This document shows, one piece after another, positions 45,548 through 56,792 of a DNA stretch of 64,000 nucleotides (position 1 is the stretch's first letter; each line of letters starts with the position of its first letter). Below the pieces are notes generated by a model. That model saw only the letters and a program-made list of their open reading frames with translations, was not told where the DNA came from and did not search any database. Source of the stretch: Sepiola atlantica (taxonomy: Eukaryota; Mollusca; Cephalopoda; Sepiida; Sepiolidae); NCBI GenBank assembly GCA_963556195.1, contig OY744519.1:113214581-113278580 (forward strand), read 5' to 3'. The translations under genes and the position numbers were made by a program.

Positions 45548-46207
45548 AGGAGATAAACAATGTCATGAGTTGAATGAAGTATTTATAAAGGGATATTATA
45601 TCATTGAGGATATTAAAATAATCTAAACTTTGCAAACAAAATTTAATAAGAATAAAAAACTTATACTTTGTTTTATTCAAAGGAATATTTTATATATCTA
45701 TATGGATATGTATATGAGTATGTATAATTCATTAATATCGTTTTAAACAGTCACAAACTACACAATATACTCGTACAAACCTTACATCATCGGATTCCTT
45801 ATGATCCCCTAGTTGGTTATGTTAAACAGAAATACTGTAACATTCATTCCTTTGGAGTCACCAGGGATAAAATTAGTGCATATGGGGGATGGGGGTAAGA
45901 AATAACATTTTTTCATTCTTACTGGTAGTTGTCTAAAAAAAAACGTCAGTCAGTCAGTGTTTATTTTCTTTCTTTCTTTCTTTTCCCTTTTTCTTATTTT
46001 CTATTATAATGAACCAGTTACAAGTGACAGTTGGAAGCCGGAGTGAAAGGGAGAGAGAGAGAGAGAGAGAGAGAGAAGTCAGAGGGAAAGTTAGAGAGAG
46101 GATGGTCAAAGGAAGAAGTAGAGAGGGAGAGAGAGACAGACAGACAGAGACGAGTTACTCTTCTATTTTGTTATCCATGCCTGGACAACGCCGGGTGGTC
46201 CTGCTAG
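44275..46207. mobile_element. Cluster of Helitron-like units
   Basis: Termini of the CCGGG...CCGGG type plus CTAG or a decayed CTAAC occur on - at about 44275 and 45058 and on + at about 44765 (weak) and 46207 (CCTGGACAACGCCGGGTGG, then CTAG). Internal blocks such as TTCTTATAATA and ATCGGATT(C/T)CTTATGA recur at about 44850, 45195 and 45790. (GA)n tracts lie at 45502-45545 and 46050-46075. The mixed orientation suggests several insertions. No helicase coding. Confidence 0.4.
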
Positions 46208-47096
46208 TTAAATAAAACATAACTCTATACTTTTTACCTTTTCACTCACTGTAATTTTGATGAAAAATAGTTGTTTTTATTCTTCTTTTTTTCCTCCTTC
46301 AAAAGTATTGAAAATATCGCCAAGACCCTATCATATCCTATGCCTGTCTTTCACTTATTGGAAAGCTTTCTCCTTATCACGGCTGGAGACATGCTCGTTT
46401 AACTCCAGTCTTATCGTTACTCTTCAGCCTCAGCTTGATGACGCCACGAAAAGTGCTAGACCTTGTAAAGAGAATCTAGTTTCAACTACATAGATTCCTG
46501 CCACAAAGGTTCAGATTTCTTTTCATTTCTTAACTATATTAGTTTAAACTATCTGTTTATCTACTGGTGTTATTTAACTTTCTTTCTTTTTTTTTGTCCT
46601 TTTCTTTTAACCAAGTACATTTGTAATCAATATTTGGTTATATATTGAATGTAGGTGCATGCTTCTCAAACAAAATCTCATTAATTATAAAATTCATTAT
46701 AATAATTAACCCAACAGGGAATATGGAATGAATGAATGCTCGATGTATGAGAGTAAAATGTCAAATTAATGAATGTTAATAAAGGATAATTCACAATGCA
46801 TCAATGCATCAATTCGTCCAAAGAAAAAAATGTTTCTTTTCTTTGTACGTATAGAACTTTTACTTTTTTTTTCTTGAGAAGGGAATATTTTCTCTCAAAA
46901 TATATTAATTTTCCACTATCCCAGATTTTTAATATTAACAGTAAGCCTCATATTTACTGATGTTGTATGTGAAAGATCTATGGAAAAATAAATAGATAAT
47001 TGTAAAGATTAATACCACAAATATTGTCTTCGATTATTCGTTTTTGTTCATCTCTTTCACAATTCTGGTTTTCTGCATTGCTTTCAGTCTTAACAA

Positions 47097-47100
<4 letters not shown>
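46208..47100. other. No gene seen
   Basis: A frame at 46257-46493 lacks any motif. Confidence 0.35.

Positions 47101-47178
<78 letters not shown>
47101..47178. repeat. (TA)n microsatellite
   Basis: About 38 TA units followed by GT units. Reading frames of alternating I and Y across it are artefacts. Confidence 0.95.
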
Positions 47179-47192
<14 letters not shown>

Positions 47193-47580
47193 ATCGAGGC
47201 AGCATTTTTTCTCTAAAACACGTATTATTAAAAATAACTGACAACTCATGTCTGGATATTTTGTAATTCTAACAAAAAATAATCGAAAAGTGCAACTGAT
47301 TGTTTCTTTCATTGGGTTATTCTCTTATCTTGGTTGTTATATTTACGACCATTGTAACATTCGACTTTCTTCAAAGGTTACATCAACTTAAATGCTGTGA
47401 ATATAACAACTAAAATGAGAATAGTAATCCGACATGAATAATACAAATTATCAATCCACATTAAAAAAAGTCTGTGTTGTGTATTTTTTGTGGTTACTTC
47501 CCTTTCCTTTTTAGTAAATCTGAGAAATTTATTATTTTTGTGACTAATAGAAATCACTGAATAAATAAAGTTGTAAATTG

Positions 47581-49150
47581 AAACACTTGCCAAGAGTGTA
47601 CCCTGCTAAACACTGCCCTTGAAAGCATAGATAGAGCACTCTCACTTGACTCGAATGCCCAGATACATGTATTTGGGGATTTTAATGCACACCACCGTGA
47701 CTGGTTGGGATTCTCCAGCCTTACTGACGCAGCCGGCAACTCTACGTGTATTTTCTCCTTAGCTCACTCCCTTTCTCAGACTGTCGATTTTCCGACCCGC
47801 ATCCCCGATCGAGTAGACCAGCAAGCCTCACTTCTACTCCTTTTCTTAACCTCAATGCCCGAGGCTTGTGTGACGAAAGCTCATAGCCCACTTGGGAATG
47901 CTGATCACATTGTGCTAATGATTTATATCACCCAAAAAAGTCGTTCAAAAGCTGATGAACCATTGCTCAAAACAACGAGACACTACAAGCAGGCTGATTT
48001 TGAGTCCATCAGAGATCACATCAGCGACGCCCCATGGAGGGAAACCTTCTCACTCCCTGCTGATCAGTGTGCAAATGAGTTAACTGAATGGGTCAAAGCA
48101 GGCATTGAAGCCTATGTCCCCATGCGAAAATTCTTTAGCAAGCCCCACTCTCCTCAATGGTTCACCTCGAAATGTACAGCTGCCATTGCTGAGAGGCAGC
48201 AAGCATTCCGTAAATTCGGTCGCCATAAGTCAGCTGCTAATAGACAGAAATTTATAGAGTCAAGAAATAATTGTAAGGCTGTGATAGGTGAAGCAAAGCG
48301 AAGGTATACAGAAATAACCAAAAAACGCATTCAGTCACAGAAACTAGGTACTCGCGATTTCTGGAAAATCTATAATAGTGTGGTGAACAATGGTCAATCA
48401 ACGATTCTCCCACTATCAAACCACAATGATGTCGTTTGCATGGCAACTGATAAGGCTGAACTACTTGCCCAGCGTTTCATCTTAAACTCAGAAAACCACC
48501 CCCTCCTTAAATTCCCATTGTGGACCGAAGCCACGCTTGAAAACCTGGGCATCACCCCATCCCAGGTCAGACACATCATAAAAAACCTTAACACCTCCAA
48601 AGCTTGTGGGACTGACCTTATATCTGTAATAGTAATAAAGAAATGATCTGCTAAACTGGCCCCTGTCCTCTCTAAACTCTACAACAATTGCTTAGCTGAA
48701 TCTTGCTTCTCTGATAGCTGGAAAATTGCCTCTGTGGTACCAGCCTTCAAGAATTTTGGGAATAGAACTGATCCTCAGAACTACCACCCAATCAGTCTAC
48801 TCACGATCTTTGCTAAAATCTTTGAATCCTTAATCAATCTAGCGATAGTCCGGATCTTAGTTAATGCTAAACTTCTTTCTGACCGCCATTATGGATATAG
48901 ACAAGCACGATCTACTCTGGACATCCTAACGGTCATCTCTGAATGCATATATCATACACTGGACAAGGCAGATGAAGCTAGGGCAGGAGTGCTTGATATA
49001 TCCAAGGTATTTGACAAGGTATGGCATAAAGGGCTTCTCCCCAAAATACACTTATATGGTATAACTGGACAAATATTTAATATAATCAGATCCTTCCTAA
49101 TTTCACTTTTTATTCTATACATTAATCATGTTCATGTATACATTTTATGA
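47581..49150 (+). pseudogene. CR1/Jockey-like LINE, endonuclease and RT domains, internally deleted
   Basis: One frame runs through almost the whole piece. The start is 5'-truncated inside the AP-type endonuclease: GDFNAHHRDW at about 47680 is its conserved box, and LGNADHIVL at about 47900 is the SDH box with Ser replaced by Ala. A basic linker follows (RKFGRHKSAANRQKF). The RT begins NTSKACGTDLISV, has a TGA at 48644-48646 where relatives have Cys, then NYHPISLLTIFAKIFESLIN, HYGYRQARSTLDILT and LDISKVFDKVWHKGLL. After GITGQIFNIIRSFL it jumps to LFILYINH: the PQGS box is lost and no FADD box follows. Not functional. Confidence 0.85.
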
Positions 49151-49500
49151 GAAAGGAAAAAAAACGTAAATTTATTTCCAAATTTGGAAGATGAGCTCTC
49201 CAAACCTAAACCTTACCCCTCCTCTACCAAACTCTACCATAGAGGAACACTGAAAACTCTTGAAAACTAAAATATGGCAAACTCTGAAGATGTATTAGTT
49301 CTTGACCTCAAAGGACTAGGACTAGTTTAATGCGAATGATCCTGAAATCATGGCTCTTATCAATGAAGAAACGACAAGCTAAAACTAAAAAGATGACCAT
49401 CCGACCTCAGCGAGCATCAACATTCCAGACTAAATATTTCACGTGCCTAGTGTAAATCTTTTATTCGATAGTTCTGGCAGTTCTTAATTAATTTTTTTTT
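49151..49500. other. No gene seen
   Basis: Sequence after the LINE has no recognised frame or repeat. Confidence 0.35.
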
Positions 49501-49800
49501 ACTAATTAGGCACCATTTCTCAAGGCCAAAAGCCACTTGAGGTAAGGGTTAAAGAGATGGATATGGGATATTCTAGCTTTAACATTTTTAGCGACCACAT
49601 GTTTTGTACCCCCACTACTCCTCATCCAGTGACGTCCCCAATCTGGCAGTTCTTGAGTTCGGTTAGTCACCTGGTATTGCTCGGGAGAATTGCTGCACTG
49701 ATGAAGGCCGAAGATGTCGAAGGGGCCTGTCCAGCAATCACCGCTCTCCCACGTTATGATTTAAAGATCAGAGGACAACTATCCGGCACTGGTTAACAAC
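49501..49800 (+). repeat. Interspersed repeat with hammerhead-like 3' part
   Basis: Block AAAGCCACTTGAGGTAAGGG resembles 11560-11580. Towards its end ATTGCTG, CA, CTGATGA, then GAAGGGGCCTGTC and CAGCAAT can be read as stem I (7 bp with a CA insert, as at 20.3 kb), core, and a mutated GAAA plus GGCC stem III. A possible decayed ribozyme at 49688-49740. Confidence 0.35.
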
Positions 49801-51255
49801 TTAGTACCACTGCGAAGCAAATGGGCATTTCAAGTAGAACAATTAAAAAAAAACAATAATCTAACAACTCTGTCTGTTGGGTATTTCCATAGAACCATAA
49901 TTATTAGGTAAAGAAAAAAAAACTTGTTATGTTACAAGGAGGGGTAATTTCACACTTCTAGCTTCTAACTATGTTTTTCGAACTAGCAAAATCTTAACAC
50001 ATTCTGGGCGATCTTGGTTTGACGATATCAACCCTAAGTCTAGGGGGTACGGCTCTTAACGACGTGGATTCTTGTGACGAGCAAAATGGAGTCCTCGAAT
50101 CTCAACTTGCACTCGTTTATATTGAGATCCAGATGATTTTCTTGCCATATTTGGTATTTCCAATCTGCCTTTTCTAATTCTGGAATGGCTAATCGTATGT
50201 TGATTCTGCCCCTCTCTTCTTCTTCATCCGTTTCTATCTCCCACTGTTATCTCAGTGCCTTCCACTGAGATAACAGATTTCTCCTCCCTCGAAAACTATT
50301 CACAGAAGGAAAAATGTATTAATTTAATAAACACGAGGAAATGTCATTCAGCAGACACACACCTTCTCTATCACCCCACCCAGCCAAAACAATTTAATTC
50401 TTGTCTCTTGCAAACGAATTCCCTAATATGTCAATATCAACTCAACGCCGAAGATACAAAGCAGCTGTGCCTTGGGTTGTGATGCAGGGACCACCTAACG
50501 GGTCACTCATTTCTGTCCCTCGCCTTTTCATATCTGAAACTTCGAGACAAGGAAAACATTTTGTTTAAATTCCTTTCACATGTTCATAATCTAAGAAAAC
50601 AAACTCCATTCTCACTTTAATTCTTTCAATCAAACAAGTTATGACAATTCCACATTATCTGGGCAACAAAACCTATTGTTTTGCGACACGATGACTTGTG
50701 ATGAATGTTATCGCTTTATTTGGGGATTTCTTATTTCCTAAAATACCGAGAAAGGAAAACAACATTCCCTTCTCCTTTTTTCCCCTTTCCTTTCTCTTTA
50801 TATCAATTTTCGTCTTCATTTCTTTTGATGTAAAATAAGCTGAAAACCTTCCTAGGAAACCCCATGGTCCGGTTTTGAATCAACTCTCTTCTGTTCGATA
50901 ATATTGTCACAGTTTAGTTAGTCTTCCAGACAGCCATTCGCCATGTTATATATTGTGTTCTCTTGGATGCTCTCACGAGGGTCAGAATAAAGAGTAAAAA
51001 CGATAATAATTCCGAAACAGATTTGCACATATACACGTTTATTCTTACATAGAAAATGAGTTGATGACAAATGTATGAGGGGTATACGAAACATCTAAGA
51101 TGGCACTTTATATGACATGATATACAAAGTTAGAACATATATTAATACTGAAGAAGGAATACATTAATTGCCTTAATACAATAAGAAAGACATACGTTGT
51201 TTGTGCCGAAAGAGAAAGCAGATTCGTCTGCAACAGATTAGGAAATATTACTTAC
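49801..51255. other. No confident gene
   Basis: A perfect 14-bp hairpin CTGTTATCTCAGTG/CACTGAGATAACAG with a 5-nt loop is at 50244-50276. Moderate GC at 50000-50150. Open frames lack motifs. Confidence 0.4.
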
Positions 51256-51356
51256 ATCTGAGTCAAGCCATTCTATGACTGTGACCAAAAGGCGGCTGAT
51301 GGTATACGACATTAAGTTTTGTGAAACACAGCTGCCCAGATCACCTCCAGGGGCTT
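51256..51356 (-). CDS. Candidate 101-bp internal exon, unknown gene
   Basis: The strongest host exon candidate. On - a long pyrimidine tract CTTCTTTTTTGCCTTTGTCAC ends in AG. The exon starts with two bases completing a codon, then reads APGGDLGSCVSQNLMSYTIS and RLLVTVIEWLDSD, and ends at a codon boundary followed by GTAAGTAAT, a full consensus donor. Entry phase 1, exit phase 0. Residues look like a conserved globular or helical segment (amphipathic SRLLVTVIEWL), but I cannot name the protein. The next exons were not found on either side, as expected with long cephalopod introns. Confidence 0.5.
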
Positions 51357-52875
51357 CTGTGACAAAGGCAAAAAAGAAGATAATATCTAGTTCTATATTC
51401 CCCACGTGGGTGGAATTAATTTTTTTTTTACTTCCAGCACAGAAAAGTGCATTCTCTCGTTGGCTAGTATGGTTCGAGGAAATAACTTGGATGTAATCCA
51501 AGGGATTTCCCAATCTGTATAATTTTCAAGCCCACAATAATTTTAAAAGAGAAACTTACAAAGTTAAGATTTCTTTTCTAATCTTAGCTCAACTTGTTGA
51601 TAAAAATGAAGACAGAACACTTATTTATGGTCTGAATTAAAAATTAGATAAAGCATTTTGAATAAATTATAGATAATTTGAAAGAAATATCAGTAGTCTG
51701 TTAAAATGCTATAACAATGCAGAAATATACCGGAGTTTAAGAAAGAAAAATTGAATATTAAATAAAAAAAGATAATCTTACTGGCTTTGAGTGTTCTTCC
51801 TCAATCACTAGTCTTATTTGATGCCAGAATTTCACAATATTTCAGGGATTTGTCACTTTGTCAAGTGTTTCTATTTCTTTATCACAGGCTTATCTCTGCC
51901 ATTTGCAAATATTGGTTGACTGTGAAATTGCTGACTTACGGTATCGCAGAAATGTTTGCATAAGACCGCAGAAAATAAAAGAGCAAATGCTGCGTAATTG
52001 AGAGTATATGTGATAGCTAAATGTTACATGTATTTTTCATTAGTTCGTGCTTAGTTTTTAGATTTTTTTCTATATTTAGACTAAGTATATATTTATATTT
52101 TTTTGCTTGTTTATTATGATTCTGACTTATAGAACGAATTTTTCATTTTAAATAAAAGTAAATTCGCCTCATTTTAATAGAAGGTTCAGTACTCTATCCG
52201 ATGTAACACATGTCCTATTAAACTGGAAACGTTTTTATCAATCTATCCTTTACGTACATTCATTTCATACAAAGTCTAAGGTTGCCCAATATAAGAATAA
52301 ATATATGCATGTGTGTTAATTAGATAGGCAACTTCAAATGAATCTTTTAATCTTAATCGAAATTTAATTGAGTTGCTGATTAAATGGCTTCTCATTCAGA
52401 ATAATTACCTGCGGAACAACATAGGATTTCCTTCTTCTACTTTCACAGATAAAAAATGTTTTCATTAATTGAAGGTTTCAAGCCTTTTTGGAAAGAGTTG
52501 AATTCCAAATTGTATGTCTTAACTGATTTTACATTTATCTGCCAATATTTACACTGAGTGAATTCAATTAAGAAAAGTATATCATATATCAATATTATTC
52601 TAATCATAAGAAGAATTGTTTTTTTTTAAACAGCGTAATTCAAACGTGTGTACCATTTTATGCTTTACTTTCCTTGTTGGCATATTCGATATTTTATCAG
52701 TTATTTTCTGAAAAAAAGATACTTTTCAAATTATCGTATCTCAACTTATATTTTACATATTGCATTGAATCATATGCATTCACATCAATAGATCGATAAA
52801 TCAATAATAGAGTGACCAACACAACAAATATTTCATTTTAACAGCACCACCAGCAGCTTTATCACTGCATTTAAA
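51357..52875. other. AT-rich DNA, probable intron
   Basis: On - at about 51782-51830 a frame FWHQIRLVIEEEHSKP ends at GTAAGA, but no acceptor precedes it and its phase does not match the 51256-51356 exon, so I did not call it. Confidence 0.35.
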
Positions 52876-54040
52876 ATTACCTACTTTTAATTGAGAATGG
52901 AGTTAATAATTACCTACTTCATAATAAAAGTTGATTTAATAATTACCTATTTTTAAATGAGAATGGAGTTAATAATTACCTGCTTCATGATAAAAGTTGA
53001 TTTAATAATTACCTACTTTTAAATGAGAATGAAGTTAATAATTACCTACTTCATAATAAAAGTTGATTTAATAATTACCTACTTTTAAATGAGAATGGAG
53101 TTAATAATTACCTACTTCATAATAAAAGTTGATTTAATAATTACCTACGTTTAAATTAGAATGGAGTTAATAATTACCTACTTTTGAATGAGAATGGAGT
53201 TAATAATTACATACTTTCGAATGAGAATGGAGTTAATAATTACATACTTTTGAATGCGAATGGAGTTAATAATTATCCACTTTTGAATGAGAATGGAGTT
53301 AATAATTACCTACTTTTTGATGAGAATGGAGTTAATAATTACTTACTTTGGAATCAGAATTGAGTTAATAATTACCTACATTGGAATGACTTTGAAATAA
53401 GAATGGAGTTAATAGTTACCTACTTTGGAATGGAAATTGAGTTAATGATTACCTATTTTATAATGAGAATTGATTTAATAATTACCTACTTTAGAATGAG
53501 GATGAAGTTAATAATTACCTGCTTTAGAATGAGAATGAAGTCAATAATTACCTATGTTGGAATGAGAATGGAGTTAATAATTACCTACTTCATAATGAAA
53601 GCTGATTTAATAATTACCTACTTTAGAATTAGAATTGATTTAATAATTACCTAATTTAGAATAAGGATGAAGTTAATAATTACCTACTTTAGAATGAGAA
53701 TGGAGTTAATAATTACCTACTTTGGAATCAGAATGGAGTTAATAATTAACTACTTTGGAATCAGAATGGAGTTAATAATTGCCTACTTTGGAATCAGAAT
53801 GGAGTTAATAATTGCCTACTTTGGAATCAGAATGGAGTTAATAATTGCCTACTTTGGAATCAGAATTGAGTTAATAATTACCTACTTTGGAATCAGAATG
53901 GAGTTAATAATTAACTACTTTGGAATCAGAATGGAGTTAATAATTACCTACTTTGGAATCAGAATGGAGTTAATAATTACCTACTTTGGAATCAGAATGG
54001 AGTTAATAATTACCTACTTTGGAATGGGTATGAAGTTCAT
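52876..54040. repeat. 33-bp minisatellite, about 35 copies
   Basis: Unit GGAGTTAATAATTACCTACT, then TTGGAATCAGAAT. The left part (52876-53160) alternates two unit types (TTCATAATAAAAG and TTTTAAATGAGAATG), giving a 66-bp higher-order repeat. The right part (53690-54040) is nearly homogeneous. Because 33 is a multiple of 3, long open frames encode MELIITYFGIR-type 11-mers; they lack a sensible start, are interrupted at about 53655, and are not taken as a gene. Confidence 0.95.
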
Positions 54041-55934
54041 AATTTCTTGACTGGCTTCACACGACTTCATTTATTCCTTTATATTTGTATATGAATTCTG
54101 CTTGTTAAATTCCAATTTTTGTTTCTCTACACACTTATATGGTGAATAAAAACAAATATATTGATTCAAACTTAGAAAACATTTAAAGTACAATTTTTAA
54201 AATACCACAAATAGATCAAATCTGAAGTATTCATATTTAAAGTGAAAAAATGAAAACACTTATATAACTTGAATTCTATATATATAAAATAAATAGCATA
54301 TATCTTTTTTCCCCTTCCCCCAGTCTGTGTGTCTGTACACACAAAAGCATAATCTCTCTCTTTCTCTCTGGATATATATATATATATATATATATGTATA
54401 TTTGTATAAAAATATATCTATGGCAAGTAAACTAGCCAGAAATGTTTATGTTTCATTCCAGAAGGAAATCATTAGGCTAAATTTAACCTGATGATTTCCT
54501 TCGAGAGTAAAACATGAACGTTTCTGTGTAGCGTAATTGCTACTAAGCTCTACTCATATATTCACTGTTGAAGTAAATACTGAAAATATATATGCACTGT
54601 ATATTACTTTATAATATTATATGTGGATATACATGAAATAGTAATAACTTATATACAGAGGGAAGGGAGTGGAGGGTAGAGGGGGATAGAGATAACTAGA
54701 ATCTCAATAAGGTAAAAAAAACAAATAAAGGATTGAGAGTTCTTCAGAATCGAAGGCATCTTTTTATTTCTATCGAAACTGTTCTCCTGTGGGAATAATC
54801 TCGGTTGGTAGTTAAGTCTTCATGTGTGACTGCTTTATACTCATCTCATGAAGAGCAGAAGATTCTTTAGTTTTGTCTTTAATAGAAAACGGAGCTTTCA
54901 ATTGCGCTTTGCATTTGGGAATATAAGATTTATTCAAATGGAAAATCAAACATACAATAAGTAAGCAAAAAAGAAATTGGTCAGCTGAGAATAACTTAAA
55001 TTTCTCTTTCCTGAATATCTGTGGGAATATCATACCGTTCGCAAGACTATCCAATTTCTCACTTGGAATTATGCCATGTTATAAGCAATAACTTATCGCT
55101 GGCAAGGTTTTCTCTCTCTACATTGTTCTTTTGATTTTGTCAGAAGCTGAATACACTTCCTACAGTTAAAACATTGCTTATTTCCGTGCTCAGTTTGTAA
55201 AAGTCTTATTTAATGAAAATCGTTTGTCCCTCTGTTCAATGCCGAACTAAAACTCATACCAATTATAAATCTCTGTACCCTGAGGATTGCTTATAGCAAA
55301 ATAATACTGGGTCATAAACTGTTTCTCATAATGGCATTCATAGATTCTCAATGAAAACACTGGTCTCTGATTTTAGGACCAATCAAGAATAAGTGGGATA
55401 ATTATTTCTTTTAAACTATACACAAGAAATAACATTCATTTACTTTTTTATCTAACAAATACTTCATATTTTATTAAAAAAATAAATTTGAATAATACAC
55501 ATCTTCTCTTTTACTGATGTAAAACAATTATTTATCTTAAAGATTTTCGAAATCTGCTCAAGATAATGGAAAACTTTCATGAACTGGATTTAGCATTCAG
55601 GAACATGTGAGAAAGCCAGCAAGGGCAAATAATTCCGCTCGGGTTAACATTTTGAAGAAACAATTAGCAATTATCGGATAAACAAAAATTCAGAATCTAC
55701 AGGAAACCTATTTAAGTAACAACTACACTGACATAAAAGAAGTAAACAGACACTCTTATTATCATTCATAATGAAGACTGCCATCAGAAGGTCCTAATGG
55801 ACCTAGGCGAGATAATATTGATCATTTCTCCTTCCTGATGAATTGGACAATTACTCTGTTAACAGAGGAAAGTAGAATCCCGGGGTTTGCAGTGATTTAA
55901 GCTGATTAAGTCCATCTTCCTATTAACCTATCGA
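54041..55934. other. AT-rich DNA with one inverted repeat
   Basis: (TA)n at 54372-54394. An inverted repeat at 54434-54529 is centred at 54481/54482; its arms carry CTAATGA or CTGATGA, TTCC/GGAA and (on -) GAAAC, a decayed hammerhead-like arrangement. The frame at 54812-55054 has no motif. Confidence 0.4.
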
Positions 55935-56010
55935 CCAAAGAAACATTAGAATCCTAAGAGTTTTAGAGGAGCTATCCTCTAAAACTCTGAGGATTCTAAT
56001 GTTTCTTTGG
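55935..56010. repeat. 36-bp hairpin with 4-nt loop
   Basis: CCAAAGAAACATTAGAATCC ... TTTTAGAGGA, loop GCTA, then the complement with one mismatch. Confidence 0.95.
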
Positions 56011-56198
56011 TGGACGCCATATTTAATCGGTGATATATGACAGATATATTCATATCTGAAACTCAAAAAACTCAAAAAAACGTCAATTAATATAAAATAT
56101 CGATATTTCAACCTTCATGCTGGTTGTCAACGAATAATTATTATAAATAATATTTATATATCTATATATAATTATTATAAATAATATTTTTAAATTAA

Positions 56199-56246
56199 CC
56201 CATATACACATGTGTTTCATGCCAAATCTGCAATCATCAGTATGGG
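56199..56246 (-). ncRNA. Hammerhead ribozyme, best-formed copy
   Basis: On -: stem I CCCATA (56246-56241) pairs perfectly with TATGGG (56204-56199). The core is CTGATGA (56240-56234). Stem II is TGC/GCA within TTGCAGATTTGGCAT, and GAAA is at 56218-56215. Stem III is ACACATGTGT, self-complementary with up to 4 bp and a 2-nt loop. The cleavage-site base is A at 56205, so cleavage is predicted between 56205 and 56204. Every core base of a type I hammerhead is present. A (TA)n tract starts about 10 bp beyond its 5' side. Confidence 0.75.
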
Positions 56247-56250
56247 AGGA

Positions 56251-56254
<4 letters not shown>

Positions 56255-56292
<38 letters not shown>
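56255..56292. repeat. (TA)n microsatellite
   Basis: Borders the ribozyme motif at 56199-56246. Confidence 0.9.
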
Positions 56293-56295
<3 letters not shown>

Positions 56296-56380
56296 CAACA
56301 AATAATTATTTATGCAGGCGTTGTTAAATGACACAGAATTTTCACGTTTTTTTTAGTTTTTTTTTTGTTTTTTAACATAC

Positions 56381-56670
56381 TTCACCCCAAACAAGGCAGG
56401 CCGCCACTGTAGACATAAGGGGCTACTGAAAAGAAAGAAAAGGGGAGAAGGTTGGGGGGTCAACCTAAACTGGGATCTGCGCAGCGAGATGTCTGTTTAC
56501 ATTAATTTTAAATTTCTGCATGTCAGTACTGTCGAGGAAACAGGGGGGAGTTCCAGAGGCCAGCAGCACGAGGAAAGAAGCTATTTGAGTAGAAAGCTCT
56601 CTGGCATCTAGGGACCGCCAGAGTGAATGGATGGGATTTAGTTGATTGTCGAGTTGGTCTAGTGAATTTA
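56381..56670 (-). pseudogene. CR1-like LINE 3' end
   Basis: The reverse complement matches 61830-62100 closely: TAGACCAACTCGACAATCA, AAATCCCATCCATTCACT, CTGACATGCAGAAATTTAAA, AATGTAAACAGACATCTCGC, and the 3' end GTTTGGGGTGAA. It is the C-terminal coding tail plus a short 3' UTR. Diverged by indels. Confidence 0.75.
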
Positions 56671-56792
56671 TGTCGAGGGGGCACCAGAGTAGCCAATTTG
56701 TTGATTTTGTTTTTGTGATATTCTCAATGCGTCGGGCAAACTTTCCAGTGGTAGCCTGTATAATATGTTTCTGCGTGTTTTTGATTCGGCCA

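Noticed and set aside
47024..47312. Overlapping reading frames of alternating Ile and Tyr on both strands
   Set aside because: They are translations of a (TA)n tract; the same applies at 28.9, 29.9, 56.3 and 57.5 kb.
51782..51830. Exon encoding FWHQIRLVIEEEHSKP
   Set aside because: A donor is present, but there is no acceptor and the phase is wrong for the neighbouring exon.
53403..54050. A repeat protein with 11-residue units
   Set aside because: The 33-bp minisatellite keeps frame by arithmetic. The frame breaks at about 53655, and flanks show no promoter or splice signals.
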